DNA of 64,000 nucleotides from Streptomyces sp. NRRL F-525 (lineage in GTDB: Bacteria; Actinomycetota; Actinomycetes; Streptomycetales; Streptomycetaceae). Every line of letters begins with the position of its first letter. The stretch's first letter is position 1. A model generated the notes under the pieces. The model was not told the DNA's origin, made no database searches, and saw only the letters and a program-made list of their open reading frames with translations. The stretch spans positions 248,001 to 312,000 of the forward strand of contig NZ_JNXE01000006.1 of assembly GCF_000716605.1 (NCBI RefSeq). Reading direction: 5' to 3'. Shown piece by piece: positions 48,313 through 57,184 of the stretch. The position numbers and the translations under genes are program-made.

Positions 48313-49803
48313 TCACACCTCCCGGTGCTCGATCCCCAACAGGCTTGCCGCAGCCCGGAAGTCCGCCGTGTGGTGGCCCAGCGCCAGCGACCAGTGGTGG
48401 CCTACGCCCGTCGCGCTCCACGCGTCGACCCACTCGCCGGGGTCGCGGCCGAAGTCGACTCGGCTGGTGGTGTTGCCGATGGCGAGGTGCGGTCCGGGGA
48501 CGACGGCCCCCTCGGACGTGATGAAGGAGAGGGTGCCGTCGGCGTCCTGGCCGAGGCCGAGGAGGGTGACGGGACCGTGCTGGACGTCGAACTCCACGCT
48601 GACGCCCCAGCCGCGCTTGCCGTGGTAGACGCCCAGGCCGCGCAGGAGCGGGTCGCGGGCGCTGACCGCGAGGTGGGCGGGGCCGTCGTGGCCCATCTCC
48701 ACCACACCGGCCTCGAAGTCGAGGGCCTGGATCTCGGTGAAGGAACCCCCGGCGCCGATGCTCTGGGTCGCCAACTGGGCCAGGCTGGTGCGGAGTTCGT
48801 ACTCGCCGGCGGCCGGTACCCCCCGGGCGGTGAGCAGGGAGGCGCCCAGGATCATGCCGGCGCCGAGCCGTTCGTGCAGTTCGCCGTCGAGTCCTCGGTG
48901 GTAGTAGGCGAGGGTGTCGAGGCCGAAGTCCTCGACGAGCCGGTCGAGGGCGACGGACACGGTCGCCCCCCACGCGAAGTCCTCGTCGACCACGCTGTCG
49001 TCCACGGCGAAGATCCGCCGGGCGAGAGCCGTACGTTCACGGGTCTCCGCCTCGCTCACCTTCTCCACCCGGTGCCGTAGGTCGTCGAACTCCAGCACCT
49101 CGACGTGCGAGCCGAACGTCGCCGGGAGCAGCGTCAGGTCGGTCGACACGTCGAGCATGCCGGGGTACAGGTGTCCCATCAGGCCGTGCCGGGCGTGGCG
49201 GAGCGAGGCCCGCACGTGTGCGGCCCGGATCCACTGCTCGATGCGCCGCCATGCCGACTCCTGGCGCAGCCAGCCCGACACCGAGCGGAAGGGGATGCCC
49301 GCCCGGCGGAACACGTTGCCGACCTCGGGCACCGGGCACTGTCCGCAGTACGCGAGCCAGGCGCCGGTGTCGAAGGAGGCGTGGTCCATCCGCTCGGACG
49401 GCTGGAGGTCGATGACCAGGACGGGGGTGTGTGAGCGCTGGGCGATCGGCAGCACCATCGACGAGGTCAGATACGTCGTCAGGAACAGCACGATCAAGTC
49501 GCAGTCCGCGCGCCGCAGTTGCTCGGCCGCGGCCGCTCCCTCCTGGGCGTCGGAGATGAAGCCGACGTCGGTCACCTCCGCGTCCATCTGCTGGAAGCGC
49601 TCGGCGACGTACGCGGACGACTCCCTCAACTGCGGGAGCAGGTCCGGGAATTGGGGCCAGTAGGCGCCGAGACCGCCCGCCACGAGTCCGATCCGGGTGC
49701 GGCGGCGGGGCGCCGGGGGGAGCAACTCGCGCAGGGCGGCGGCGCGTTCCGCGGTCATGGTCGTGGGTTCAGTGGTCACGGTCGCGGGTTCGGTCGTTGC
49801 CAT
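48313..49803 (-). CDS. L-arabinose/L-fucose isomerase-like protein
   Basis: Protein of 496 residues with the AraA/FucI-like fold: RIGLVAGGLGAYWPQFPDLLPQL, DCDLIVLFLTTYLTSSMVLPIAQ, RHARHGLMGHLYPGMLDVSTD, and the C-terminal part WVDAWSATGVGHHWSLALGHHTADF with His candidates for metal binding. Acidic metal-ligand candidates are in GDGTLS-type strands (QDADGTLSFITSEG). Family reaction is aldose-ketose isomerisation. ATG 49803 is 38 bases after the MFS transporter stop and probably in one operon. With the neighbouring glycosidase it may process a released deoxy- or pentose sugar; the exact sugar is unknown. Confidence 0.85.
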   Translation of the reverse strand: MATTEPATVTTEPTTMTAERAAALRELLPPAPRRRTRIGLVAGGLGAYWPQFPDLLPQLRESSAYVAERFQQMDAEVTDVGFISDAQEGAAAAEQLRRADCDLIVLFLTTYLTSSMVLPIAQRSHTPVLVIDLQPSERMDHASFDTGAWLAYCGQCPVPEVGNVFRRAGIPFRSVSGWLRQESAWRRIEQWIRAAHVRASLRHARHGLMGHLYPGMLDVSTDLTLLPATFGSHVEVLEFDDLRHRVEKVSEAETRERTALARRIFAVDDSVVDEDFAWGATVSVALDRLVEDFGLDTLAYYHRGLDGELHERLGAGMILGASLLTARGVPAAGEYELRTSLAQLATQSIGAGGSFTEIQALDFEAGVVEMGHDGPAHLAVSARDPLLRGLGVYHGKRGWGVSVEFDVQHGPVTLLGLGQDADGTLSFITSEGAVVPGPHLAIGNTTSRVDFGRDPGEWVDAWSATGVGHHWSLALGHHTADFRAAASLLGIEHREV

Positions 49804-49841
49804 GGGCGGTGTTCTTTCTGCGCGTCGGAGCTGGTGTGGAT

Positions 49842-51143
49842 TCAGGTGCGGGCCACGCCCAGACCCGGCGCCGGGGCGACGGCCGTGTCGGGGGAACGCC
49901 GGATGAGGACATGGATGACGTACACACCCGCGACCCCAGATGCCGCCATGCAGAGGGTGATCAGCCACAGCAGGAGCGAGGCGCTGTAGTCCATCAGCGC
50001 GGGTGTCACGAACGCGACGCCCGCGAAGACCCCGCGCGACAGGGCGTAGGTGAGGCCCTGGGTGGTGCCGCGGGTGTCCGGCGGCAGGGTGAGCTGCGAC
50101 CAGACCTTGTAACTGGCCTCCCCGGCAAAGGGGTTGGAGATCTGGTACAGCACGAAGAAGACCAGCATCCCGACGAGCGCGCCGGCCGTGAGGGAGGCGA
50201 TGCAGAAGGCCACGACCTGCACGACGGTGAAGACGTAGAACAGCCGGTCGCGCCACGGGGTGTCGGCGACCCGTACGAAGACGAAGGTCAGGACCAGGGC
50301 GATCGGCAGGAAGGCCAGGTTGATGCCGGTGGCCAGGCTCTGTGAGGCGCCGCTGACCGTGACCAGGAGGTAGGTGCCGAACTGGCCGAAGGTGTTGGCG
50401 CCGATGCCCCAGGTGACGTAATAAACGAAGGTCGCGATCATCGGCAGCAGGGCGGCGCGGTTCCACACGTTCTTGAGCTCGATGCCGCGCGGGGCGGCCA
50501 GCGCGGCGGCCTCTTCCCGCTGTGCCGTCTCGGACGGCTCGGCCAGCTCCAGCCGGGCGCGGAGCAGGAAGGTGGCCAGCGCGGCGATGATCAGATGGCC
50601 GGTGATGATCCGCGCCCCGACCATGCCCGTGTCCGACAGGACGTAGCCGAGGAAGATCACGACGACGATGCCCGCCACCCACATGACCTGGGTGAACGAC
50701 ACGAGACGCGCCCGGCCGTCGGGGGGTGCCGCGTCCGAGACGACGGCCAGGGACGTCGGCAGGTCGGCGCCGGCGGCCAGGCCCGCGACGAGCACGCCGA
50801 TGAAGAGGACGATGTCGTTCGGGGCGAGGGTGATGACGATCGCGCCGATCGCGTAGCAGAGGATGTCCAGGTTGTAGACGCGGCGGCGCCCGAACATGTC
50901 GGCTAGTCGGCCGCCGACGAGGGAGCCGACGGCGATGCAGCCGGTGACGATCGCGCTGATCGCCCCGGCCATCCACACGCCCATGTCGTAGTGGTCGCGG
51001 TAGATCGCCAGGTTGACGGCGATGCTGACGATGAGCGCGGCGTCGAGGTAGGACGCCATGCCCGAGAGGGCCGCGACCTTCCACAAGTGCCGGGGGATGG
51101 GCGGCTGTTCCGCGTGTTCCGGTGGGGACGGGAATCGGATCAT
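49842..51143 (-). CDS. MFS transporter (sugar-porter-like)
   Basis: Twelve-span transporter of 433 residues. The loop 2-3 motif is GGRLADMFGRRRVYNLDIL; the second half carries TFVFVRVADTPWRDRLFYVF. The motif DLPTSLAVVSDAAPPDGRARLVSFTQ after span 4 fits sugar/metabolite:H+ symporters. ATG 51143. First gene of the leftward isomerase operon, divergent from the large glycosidase gene with two AACGTT-centred sites between. Probably imports the sugar or glycoside handled by this module. Confidence 0.88.
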   Translation of the reverse strand: MIRFPSPPEHAEQPPIPRHLWKVAALSGMASYLDAALIVSIAVNLAIYRDHYDMGVWMAGAISAIVTGCIAVGSLVGGRLADMFGRRRVYNLDILCYAIGAIVITLAPNDIVLFIGVLVAGLAAGADLPTSLAVVSDAAPPDGRARLVSFTQVMWVAGIVVVIFLGYVLSDTGMVGARIITGHLIIAALATFLLRARLELAEPSETAQREEAAALAAPRGIELKNVWNRAALLPMIATFVYYVTWGIGANTFGQFGTYLLVTVSGASQSLATGINLAFLPIALVLTFVFVRVADTPWRDRLFYVFTVVQVVAFCIASLTAGALVGMLVFFVLYQISNPFAGEASYKVWSQLTLPPDTRGTTQGLTYALSRGVFAGVAFVTPALMDYSASLLLWLITLCMAASGVAGVYVIHVLIRRSPDTAVAPAPGLGVART

Positions 51144-51195
51144 GATGCGGCTCCTCGCGGCTCTGGGCCGGGGTCGCAGTGAATATAGGGTTCAA

Positions 51196-51205
51196 AAAAC
51201 GTTCC
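51196..51205. promoter_or_regulatory. Candidate LacI operator O1
   Basis: AAAACGTTCC, centred on AACGTT (51198-51203), 53 bases upstream of the MFS start. Same core as the sites at 51318-51327 and 56378-56387. Likely target of the LacI regulator at 55276-56301. Confidence 0.65.
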
Positions 51206-51317
51206 AACAACCCCTCTTGCATGTATCCGAGGGAATCCGGGGCGAGGAGAGCGGGCCTCCTTCCCGGGCTGCGGATCCGGTGCCAACATCGCAGGTGACG
51301 GACAGCAGAGCCGACGT

Positions 51318-51327
51318 AAAACGTTTT
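51318..51327. promoter_or_regulatory. Candidate LacI operator O2
   Basis: AAAACGTTTT, a perfect 10-bp palindrome (flanks GT...TTG), 46 bases before the glycosidase GTG at 51373. Shares the AACGTT core with O1 and O3, placing both divergent transcripts under one LacI-type repressor (inference). Confidence 0.7.
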
Positions 51328-51372
51328 TTGATCCGTGAGGGTGACCGAGCCGCACCCGGAAGGACCAACACC

Positions 51373-54300
51373 GTGATCTCACCCGCGCTGCAGCAGCTCT
51401 TCGACGCCCCGCCCCGGGACTTCGGCCCCACCCCGCTGTGGTGGTGGTCCGGCGCCAAGGTCACCCGCGAGCAACTCGCCTGGCAGCTGCGCCGGTTCGC
51501 GGACGGCGGTGTCCACAACCTCGTCGTCATCAACCTGGCCCCGGCCGGCCCGGCCTTCGGCGCCCGCACCGACGACCCGCCCTGGTTCGGAGAGGAGTGG
51601 TGGGCCCGCTTCACCGACACCTGCCGGATCGCCCGGGACATCGGCACCCGGCTGTGGTTCTACGACCAGATCGGCTTCTCCGGCGCCAACATCCAGGGCG
51701 CGGTCACCCGCCGCCACCCGGAAGCCACCGGCCGCGCCCTGCGCTCCCGAACGGCCACCGTCACCGGCGGCACGATCCCCCTGCGCGGAGCCGAAACCCT
51801 CGTCGCCGCCTACGACTTGGAGGGCCGCCGCCTGCCCATGGCCCCCGGCGTCCCGGCCGCCGAGGGGACGGACGTACGGCTCGTCGTCGCCGTCCCCACC
51901 GCCTTCGACTACCTGGACCCGGACGCCGTACGACTGCTGCTGGACGCCGTCCACCACGAGTACGACCGGCGTGTCCCCGAGTACCTGGGCAACGTCATCG
52001 CGGGCAGCTTCCAGGACGAGCTGCCCGGCACGAACTCCTGGAGCCACCGCTTCCCCGAGGAGTTCCGGGCGCGTCGCGGCTACGACCTCCTCGACCATCT
52101 CCCCGCGCTGTTCGGCCCGGTGACCGCCCGCGCGGCGAAGATCCGCGCCGACTACTACGCGGTCCGGGCCGAACTCACCGAAGAGGCCCTGTTCAAGCCC
52201 CTAGCCGTCTGGCACGACGAGCGCGGGATGCTCATCGGCGCCGACCAGAGCCACCCCGCGCGGGCGGGTTTCCCGGCTCAGTCCACGCAGATCTACACCG
52301 ACTACTTCCGCACCCACCGCTGGTACGGCGCCGCGGGCAGCGACCACCACGGCGACTCCAAGGTCCACTCCTCCATGGCCCACCTCTACGGCCACGAGCG
52401 GGTCTGGATCGAGGCGTTCCACTCCTCCGGCTGGGGCGGCACCCTGGCGGACACCTACGACTGGCTCCTGCCCTTCCTGCGCAGCGGCGCCAACTTGTAC
52501 AACCCGCACGCGAGTTACTTCGGCACCGCGGGCGGCTGGTTCGAGTGGGCGCCCCCGTCCACCGACTGGCGCCAGCCCTACTGGCAGCAGTACCCGGCGT
52601 TCTCCCGTGCCGTCGCCCGGATCTGCTCGATCATGTCCTGGGGTACCTACAGCGCCGACGTCGCGGTCCTGCACCCCACCGCCACCATGCAGTCCCTCAT
52701 CCCGCTGGACGCCCCCGTCCAGCACTTCGGCGACGGCCGCCTCGGCGACGACCACGCCGACGTCGACGAGACACAGCGCGACTACCTGGACCTGTGCGGC
52801 ACGAACAACTGGCTTGCCCCGCACGTCGGTTCACTCGACCGCCACCGCATCGCCTTCGACATCATCGACGACGCCTCCGTGCAGCGCGCCACGACCACCG
52901 AAGGAGCCCTGCACGTCACGGACTTGGCCTACCGCGCGGTGCTGCTGCCCTCGGCGAGCGTCCTGGAGGAGGAGACGGCACGTCGGCTCACCCAACTCCT
53001 CGACGCGGGCGGCCGGGTGGTGCTCGTGGGCCGTCCGCCCGCTACGGCAGCCGGGCAGGCCGGTGACGACTCCGTCGTAGCGGCACTGCTGAAGCACCCG
53101 CGACTGGAGCGGGCGAGCGACGCCGAGGCCGGAGCGGCGGCGGTGGCCGACACCGCCGGTCACGCGACCGGCGAGGTGCCACTGCTCGTCAGGAGAAAGG
53201 GAGTTGAGGCGGTCGCCCTGGTGACCGGCACCTTCCCTGACGCCCGCACACTGCCCGGAGACGCCAACCACGAGGCGGACCCCGCGCGTTACGCCCACCA
53301 CTCGACCGTCACCGTGGATGCGGTGGTGTCCGAGGCCGAGATCTGGAACCCGGCGACCGGCGACCGCCACCCGGCCCAAGTCACTGTCGCCGACGGCCGA
53401 TCGACCATTGAGGTGCCCTTGGAAGGCGCCCCTGCCGTTCTCGTCGTATGGCGTGAGGGGAGCCCGCAGACGCACCGGACAGCCGTGCCAACACCCGTGC
53501 CGGAACGGACGATTGACCTCTCGACCGGTTGGGAGGGCCGCCTGGTCCCCACCATGGACAACACCTGGGGCGACCTGGCCCTGCCCGCCGGTTCATCCAT
53601 CGCCGAACCTCAGATCTGGACCATGCGGTGGACCGAGGCCGAAGCCCCCGACGCCAACTGGCAGCAGACACGGGTGACTTACGGCAACCGGGTCCGCGTC
53701 CTCCCGCCGGTTCCGTCCGCGCAGGCACCCGACCCCCTCGACGCACCCTCCGTCGAACAGGTCCTCTCCGGAGACCTGCCCCTCACCCCCGCTGACTGGA
53801 GCGTCTCGCTGTACTCGTCCAGCCGGGGCATCCCGGACCCGGACGGTCTGCTCGGCAACAAGGGCCTGGTGACAGAGGAGTTCGTACGTGTCCCCGTCCC
53901 CGGGCCCGGTATGGTCGCCCGGGTCCGCGCGATCGTGGAGACGGACCACCGTGGCCCCGCCGAGCTGCACCTCGGCGCCGCGGCCACCAAGCGGGTGTGG
54001 TGGAACGGCGAGCGCCTGGACACCGGCACCGGCTATCTCGCCACCGCCCGCGTGCAGATCGGCCGGACCCGCAACGTCCTCGAATACGAGCTGGGGGACG
54101 CCCAGGACAGGCCGCTCCTGATCTCCGGCACGGCGGGCACACCGTTGGGCAGCTACTTCTGCCTGACCCGCCCGGACGGGTTCGGTTCGCGACCGCAGTT
54201 CATGTGCCTCCCCGAGGACGTACGACCGTCCGGCGGCGTGACCTATCGGGGGCGGCTGCACGGCCCCGGACAGGCGGTACTTGTCGTGGGCGCGGCGGTG

Positions 54301-55293
54301 GGCGTCACCGTGCTGCTCGACGGGGCGGTCGTCGCGCGCCAGGAGAAGGTGGAGTACTACGAGTCCGACTGGGGCGCGGTGCCGATGTTCTTCCGGCACC
54401 AACTCGCCCTCGGCGAGGGCGAACACGTGCTGGAGGTGGTGGCCGACGCCGTCCATCCACGCGACGCGGTGTTCGTCGACTGCGTGGCGGGCACGGCGAA
54501 CTCGCTCGCAAGCGGCGCAGGTTGGGAGGCCGAGACGGGGGAGTGGAGCGGCCGTACCGTCGAACACGAAGGCCGGTGGGGGGAGTTGCAGCACTGCTAC
54601 GCCGCCGTACGACCGCACCCGTTGCCGGACACCGAGTGGCTCACCGGCGCACCGGTGCTCGGCACCGCCGTACTGCCGCTGCGGACCACGGACACCGTCC
54701 GCGAACGCGCCCAGCGCTTCCGCTTCACCGTGCCGCCGGGCACCGAATCGCTGGAACTGCCACTGGAGTTGCCCGCGAGGGTACGGGTCGGCGATGGCGC
54801 CGAGACGTGGTTGGACGGCCAGTTCCTGACGCTGGAGCAGCCGCTCCCGGTACCGACGGAGGTCGAGGTCGTCACCGCACCCACCGCAGTACTTCGCGGC
54901 GGCTCCGCCTGGCGGGGACCGGTGCGCGTCCGTACGGAACCGGCGCAACTTCCCCTGGGTGACTGGCAGTTGCTCGGGTTGGGTGGCTGGAGCGGTGGTG
55001 TGACGTACTCGCGGGAGGTGGAGGTACCGGCCGGTGCGGACCCGGTGCTGGATCTGGGGCGGGTGCGCGGCAGTGTGTCGGTCGTCGTCGACGGGGAGTG
55101 TGTCGGCGAGGGGTTCTGTCCTCCGTACCGCTTCCAACTCCCCGGTACAGCAGGGCGGTTGGTGCGTCTGGAGGTGACCGTGAACAACACCCTGGCCCCC
55201 TATCTCGCCGAGGCCACCCCCACCGCCTGGGCCTTCCCGTCCCAGCTCTCCTCGGGGCTGCTGGGGCCGGTGACGCTACGGGTTCGGGACTGA
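51373..55293 (+). CDS. Very large GH106-like glycoside hydrolase (alpha-L-rhamnosidase type)
   Basis: Protein of 1306 residues without a signal peptide, so probably cytoplasmic. The N-terminus FGPTPLWWWSGAKVTREQL...GGVHNLVVINL and PPWFGEEWWARF is typical of GH106-related enzymes. A catalytic-barrel region runs to about residue 500 (SFQDELPGTNSWSHRFPEEF, HVSMAH-like SSMAHLYGHERVWIEAFHSSGWGG, where Glu candidates occur), followed by beta-sandwich modules and a C-terminal GH2-like galactose-binding fold (YSREVEVPAGADPVLDLGRVRGSVSV). GTG 51373 has GGAAGGA upstream. Its last 18 bases overlap the convergent lacI gene. Exact linkage specificity unproven. Confidence 0.85.
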   Translation: MISPALQQLFDAPPRDFGPTPLWWWSGAKVTREQLAWQLRRFADGGVHNLVVINLAPAGPAFGARTDDPPWFGEEWWARFTDTCRIARDIGTRLWFYDQIGFSGANIQGAVTRRHPEATGRALRSRTATVTGGTIPLRGAETLVAAYDLEGRRLPMAPGVPAAEGTDVRLVVAVPTAFDYLDPDAVRLLLDAVHHEYDRRVPEYLGNVIAGSFQDELPGTNSWSHRFPEEFRARRGYDLLDHLPALFGPVTARAAKIRADYYAVRAELTEEALFKPLAVWHDERGMLIGADQSHPARAGFPAQSTQIYTDYFRTHRWYGAAGSDHHGDSKVHSSMAHLYGHERVWIEAFHSSGWGGTLADTYDWLLPFLRSGANLYNPHASYFGTAGGWFEWAPPSTDWRQPYWQQYPAFSRAVARICSIMSWGTYSADVAVLHPTATMQSLIPLDAPVQHFGDGRLGDDHADVDETQRDYLDLCGTNNWLAPHVGSLDRHRIAFDIIDDASVQRATTTEGALHVTDLAYRAVLLPSASVLEEETARRLTQLLDAGGRVVLVGRPPATAAGQAGDDSVVAALLKHPRLERASDAEAGAAAVADTAGHATGEVPLLVRRKGVEAVALVTGTFPDARTLPGDANHEADPARYAHHSTVTVDAVVSEAEIWNPATGDRHPAQVTVADGRSTIEVPLEGAPAVLVVWREGSPQTHRTAVPTPVPERTIDLSTGWEGRLVPTMDNTWGDLALPAGSSIAEPQIWTMRWTEAEAPDANWQQTRVTYGNRVRVLPPVPSAQAPDPLDAPSVEQVLSGDLPLTPADWSVSLYSSSRGIPDPDGLLGNKGLVTEEFVRVPVPGPGMVARVRAIVETDHRGPAELHLGAAATKRVWWNGERLDTGTGYLATARVQIGRTRNVLEYELGDAQDRPLLISGTAGTPLGSYFCLTRPDGFGSRPQFMCLPEDVRPSGGVTYRGRLHGPGQAVLVVGAAVGVTVLLDGAVVARQEKVEYYESDWGAVPMFFRHQLALGEGEHVLEVVADAVHPRDAVFVDCVAGTANSLASGAGWEAETGEWSGRTVEHEGRWGELQHCYAAVRPHPLPDTEWLTGAPVLGTAVLPLRTTDTVRERAQRFRFTVPPGTESLELPLELPARVRVGDGAETWLDGQFLTLEQPLPVPTEVEVVTAPTAVLRGGSAWRGPVRVRTEPAQLPLGDWQLLGLGGWSGGVTYSREVEVPAGADPVLDLGRVRGSVSVVVDGECVGEGFCPPYRFQLPGTAGRLVRLEVTVNNTLAPYLAEATPTAWAFPSQLSSGLLGPVTLRVRD

Positions 55294-56301
55294 CCGGGGT
55301 CGAGTGGAGTCCCGTAGGACGAGGTCGGGCGCGAACACCCGTGTCTCGTGGGCGTGTTCGGCTCGTGCCTCCACCTCGTCGAGGAGCATTCCCACGGCCG
55401 CTCTGCCGAGTTCCTCGACGGGTTGCCGGACGGTCGTCAGGGTCGTACCGACGAAGCTCGCGATGTCGAGGTCGCCGTAGCCGACCACCTGAACCTCCTC
55501 GGGTATTCGTACGCCCCGTTCGCCGAGGCCTCGGCACAGGCCGGCGGCGAGGAAGTCGTTGGTGCAGAAGACGCCGTCGGGCAGGTCGTCGAGTGTGCGG
55601 GCGATCTCCAGGCCGTAGGCCACCGTCATCTCGTCGGCGACGACCTGGCGGACCCGTGCCTCGCGGCGGGTGCGGACGGCCTGGCGGGCGCCCTGGTAGC
55701 GGTCGGCGCACTGGACGATGCCGCGCTCGCCGTTGACGACGAGGATGTCGCGCGCCCCGCAGTCCAGGAGGTGCTGTACGGCGACCCGGCCGCCGGCGAT
55801 GTCGTCGACGGAGACGGAACAGCCGTCCTGGGCCGGTAGCGCGCGGTCCGCGAGGACGAGTGGGATGCCGCGTTCCCGGAGTCGGGTGAGGCGGGTGGGG
55901 TCGGCGCCGAGGGGGACGACGACTGCTCCTACAGCCCGTTGCTCGATCAGCATCGTGAAGTAGCCCTGCTCCCGCTCGGGGGCGTCGCCGCTGTCGCAGA
56001 GCACGAGGGAATAGCCGTGGTCGTAGGCCGCGTCGGCGGCACCGCGGGCGATGCGTGAGTAGAAGGAGTTCGCCACGTCCGGGAGGACCAGGCCGATCGA
56101 GGACGAGTGGCCGGTGCGCAGGCCCGCGGCTCCCGGATGCGGCACGTAGTCGAGTGCGGCGACCGCGTCGCGGACCCGTTCGGCGGTGCGGGCGTTGACG
56201 CGCTCGGGCCGGTTCAGGACGTTCGACACCGTGGAGACCGAGACTCCCGCGGCGGCCGCGACATCCTGGATGCGGGCGGGGCGAACCTGAATGGCGTCCA
56301 C
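55276..56301 (-). CDS. LacI-family repressor of the glycosidase/isomerase module
   Basis: Regulator of 341 residues: HTH RIQDVAAAAGVSVSTVSNVLN (residues about 10-30), hinge PHPGAAGLRTGHSSSIGLVLPD, then the periplasmic-binding-like effector domain (GAVVVPLGADPTRLTRLRERGIPLVL, DGVFCTNDFLAAGLCRGL, VQVVGYGDLDIASFVGTTLTTVRQP). GTG start 56301. It is convergent with the large glycosidase and has an AACGTT site 79 bases upstream of its own start, which suggests autoregulation and control of both divergent sugar operons. Confidence 0.93.
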   Translation of the reverse strand: MDAIQVRPARIQDVAAAAGVSVSTVSNVLNRPERVNARTAERVRDAVAALDYVPHPGAAGLRTGHSSSIGLVLPDVANSFYSRIARGAADAAYDHGYSLVLCDSGDAPEREQGYFTMLIEQRAVGAVVVPLGADPTRLTRLRERGIPLVLADRALPAQDGCSVSVDDIAGGRVAVQHLLDCGARDILVVNGERGIVQCADRYQGARQAVRTRREARVRQVVADEMTVAYGLEIARTLDDLPDGVFCTNDFLAAGLCRGLGERGVRIPEEVQVVGYGDLDIASFVGTTLTTVRQPVEELGRAAVGMLLDEVEARAEHAHETRVFAPDLVLRDSTRPRSVPNP

Positions 56302-56377
56302 CCCCTCGCTGTGACAGCCGTGCGACCAGGCACGACGCGGTTCTCATGGGCGGCGTCAGTCTACCCCGATGGTTGTT

Positions 56378-56387
56378 GCAACGTTTT
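56378..56387. promoter_or_regulatory. Candidate LacI operator O3 (autoregulatory)
   Basis: GCAACGTTTT with the same AACGTT core (56380-56385) as the two sites near 51.2-51.3 kb. It lies between the lacI gene (start 56301, leftward) and the TetR gene (start 56459, rightward). Confidence 0.6.
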
Positions 56388-56458
56388 CTGCCGGGTGCCT
56401 TGGAGAGGCAGGTGCGGTGGCCGAACCTGCCTGTGATCAACAGGGTTAACATGGGGTT

Positions 56459-57145
56459 ATGGCTGAGGGTTCCGGGGTTGATGCCCCGATGGAGGGCGAC
56501 CGCCCGCTGAGGCGCGACGCCGCCCTCAACCGGGAGAAGATTCTGCGTGCCGCGCGGGAGGTCTTCGGCCAGCACGGGCTGCGGGTCACGCTCGACGACG
56601 TGGCCCGGCACGCGGGGGTCGGCGTCGGGACCGTCTATCGGCGATTCCCGGACAAAGAGACCCTGGTGCGGGCCCTGTTCGAGCAGGATCTCGGGATACG
56701 GCAGGCGTCGGCGGAGCGGGCGCTCGCTCATCCCGATCCCTGGGAAGGGTTCGTGGACTTCCTGATGGAGATGGGGGCCGATCTCGCCGAGAACCGTGGC
56801 CTGCAAGAAGTGATCATGCTGGGGAGCCACAGTTCCGAGCCCATGGAGACGATGCGCGGCGGGATGCTCCCCTTCCTCGAGGCCCTGATCCAGCGGGCGC
56901 AGGAGAGCGGGGACCTGCGGGCGGAGATTACCCCCTCCGACGTCCCCGTCATCGTCCAAATGCTCAGTGCGGCAAGCCAGTTCACCCAGGGCAAGCGGCC
57001 CGAGGTGTGGCGCCGCTACTTCGAGATCATCCTGAACGGCATCCGGCAGCGGCCCGACAACCTCCCGCTGACGACGCCTAGTTTGAGCAACGAGACGGTG
57101 GAGCAGGTCATGGGTCTGGTCAGGCCCGCTTCGACGAAGGAGTAG
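56459..57145 (+). CDS. TetR-family transcriptional regulator
   Basis: Regulator of 228 residues. The N-terminal HTH is LNREKILRAAREVFGQHGLRVTLDDVARHAGVGVGTVYRRFPDKETLVRALF. The ligand-binding domain (WEGFVDFLMEMGADLAENRGLQEVIM...) is of the TetR_C_33/SACE_7040-like type often found with exporters or hydrolases. ATG 56459 has only a poor ribosome site (GGGGTT), so the mRNA may start near the ATG. It is convergent with the CocE hydrolase gene through a shared hairpin. Target unknown. Confidence 0.92.
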   Translation: MAEGSGVDAPMEGDRPLRRDAALNREKILRAAREVFGQHGLRVTLDDVARHAGVGVGTVYRRFPDKETLVRALFEQDLGIRQASAERALAHPDPWEGFVDFLMEMGADLAENRGLQEVIMLGSHSSEPMETMRGGMLPFLEALIQRAQESGDLRAEITPSDVPVIVQMLSAASQFTQGKRPEVWRRYFEIILNGIRQRPDNLPLTTPSLSNETVEQVMGLVRPASTKE

Positions 57146-57174
57146 CAGGCCTGCCGTACGCGCAGACCTGCTAC
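57142..57174. terminator. Bidirectional hairpin between tetR and the CocE gene
   Basis: GTAGCAGG (57142-57149) pairs with CCTGCTAC (57167-57174), with an extra CTGC/GCAG stem inside. The TAG stop of the TetR gene lies within the first arm. It sits in the 39-base gap between the two convergent genes. Confidence 0.8.
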
Positions 57175-57184
57175 CCGTGTTGTT

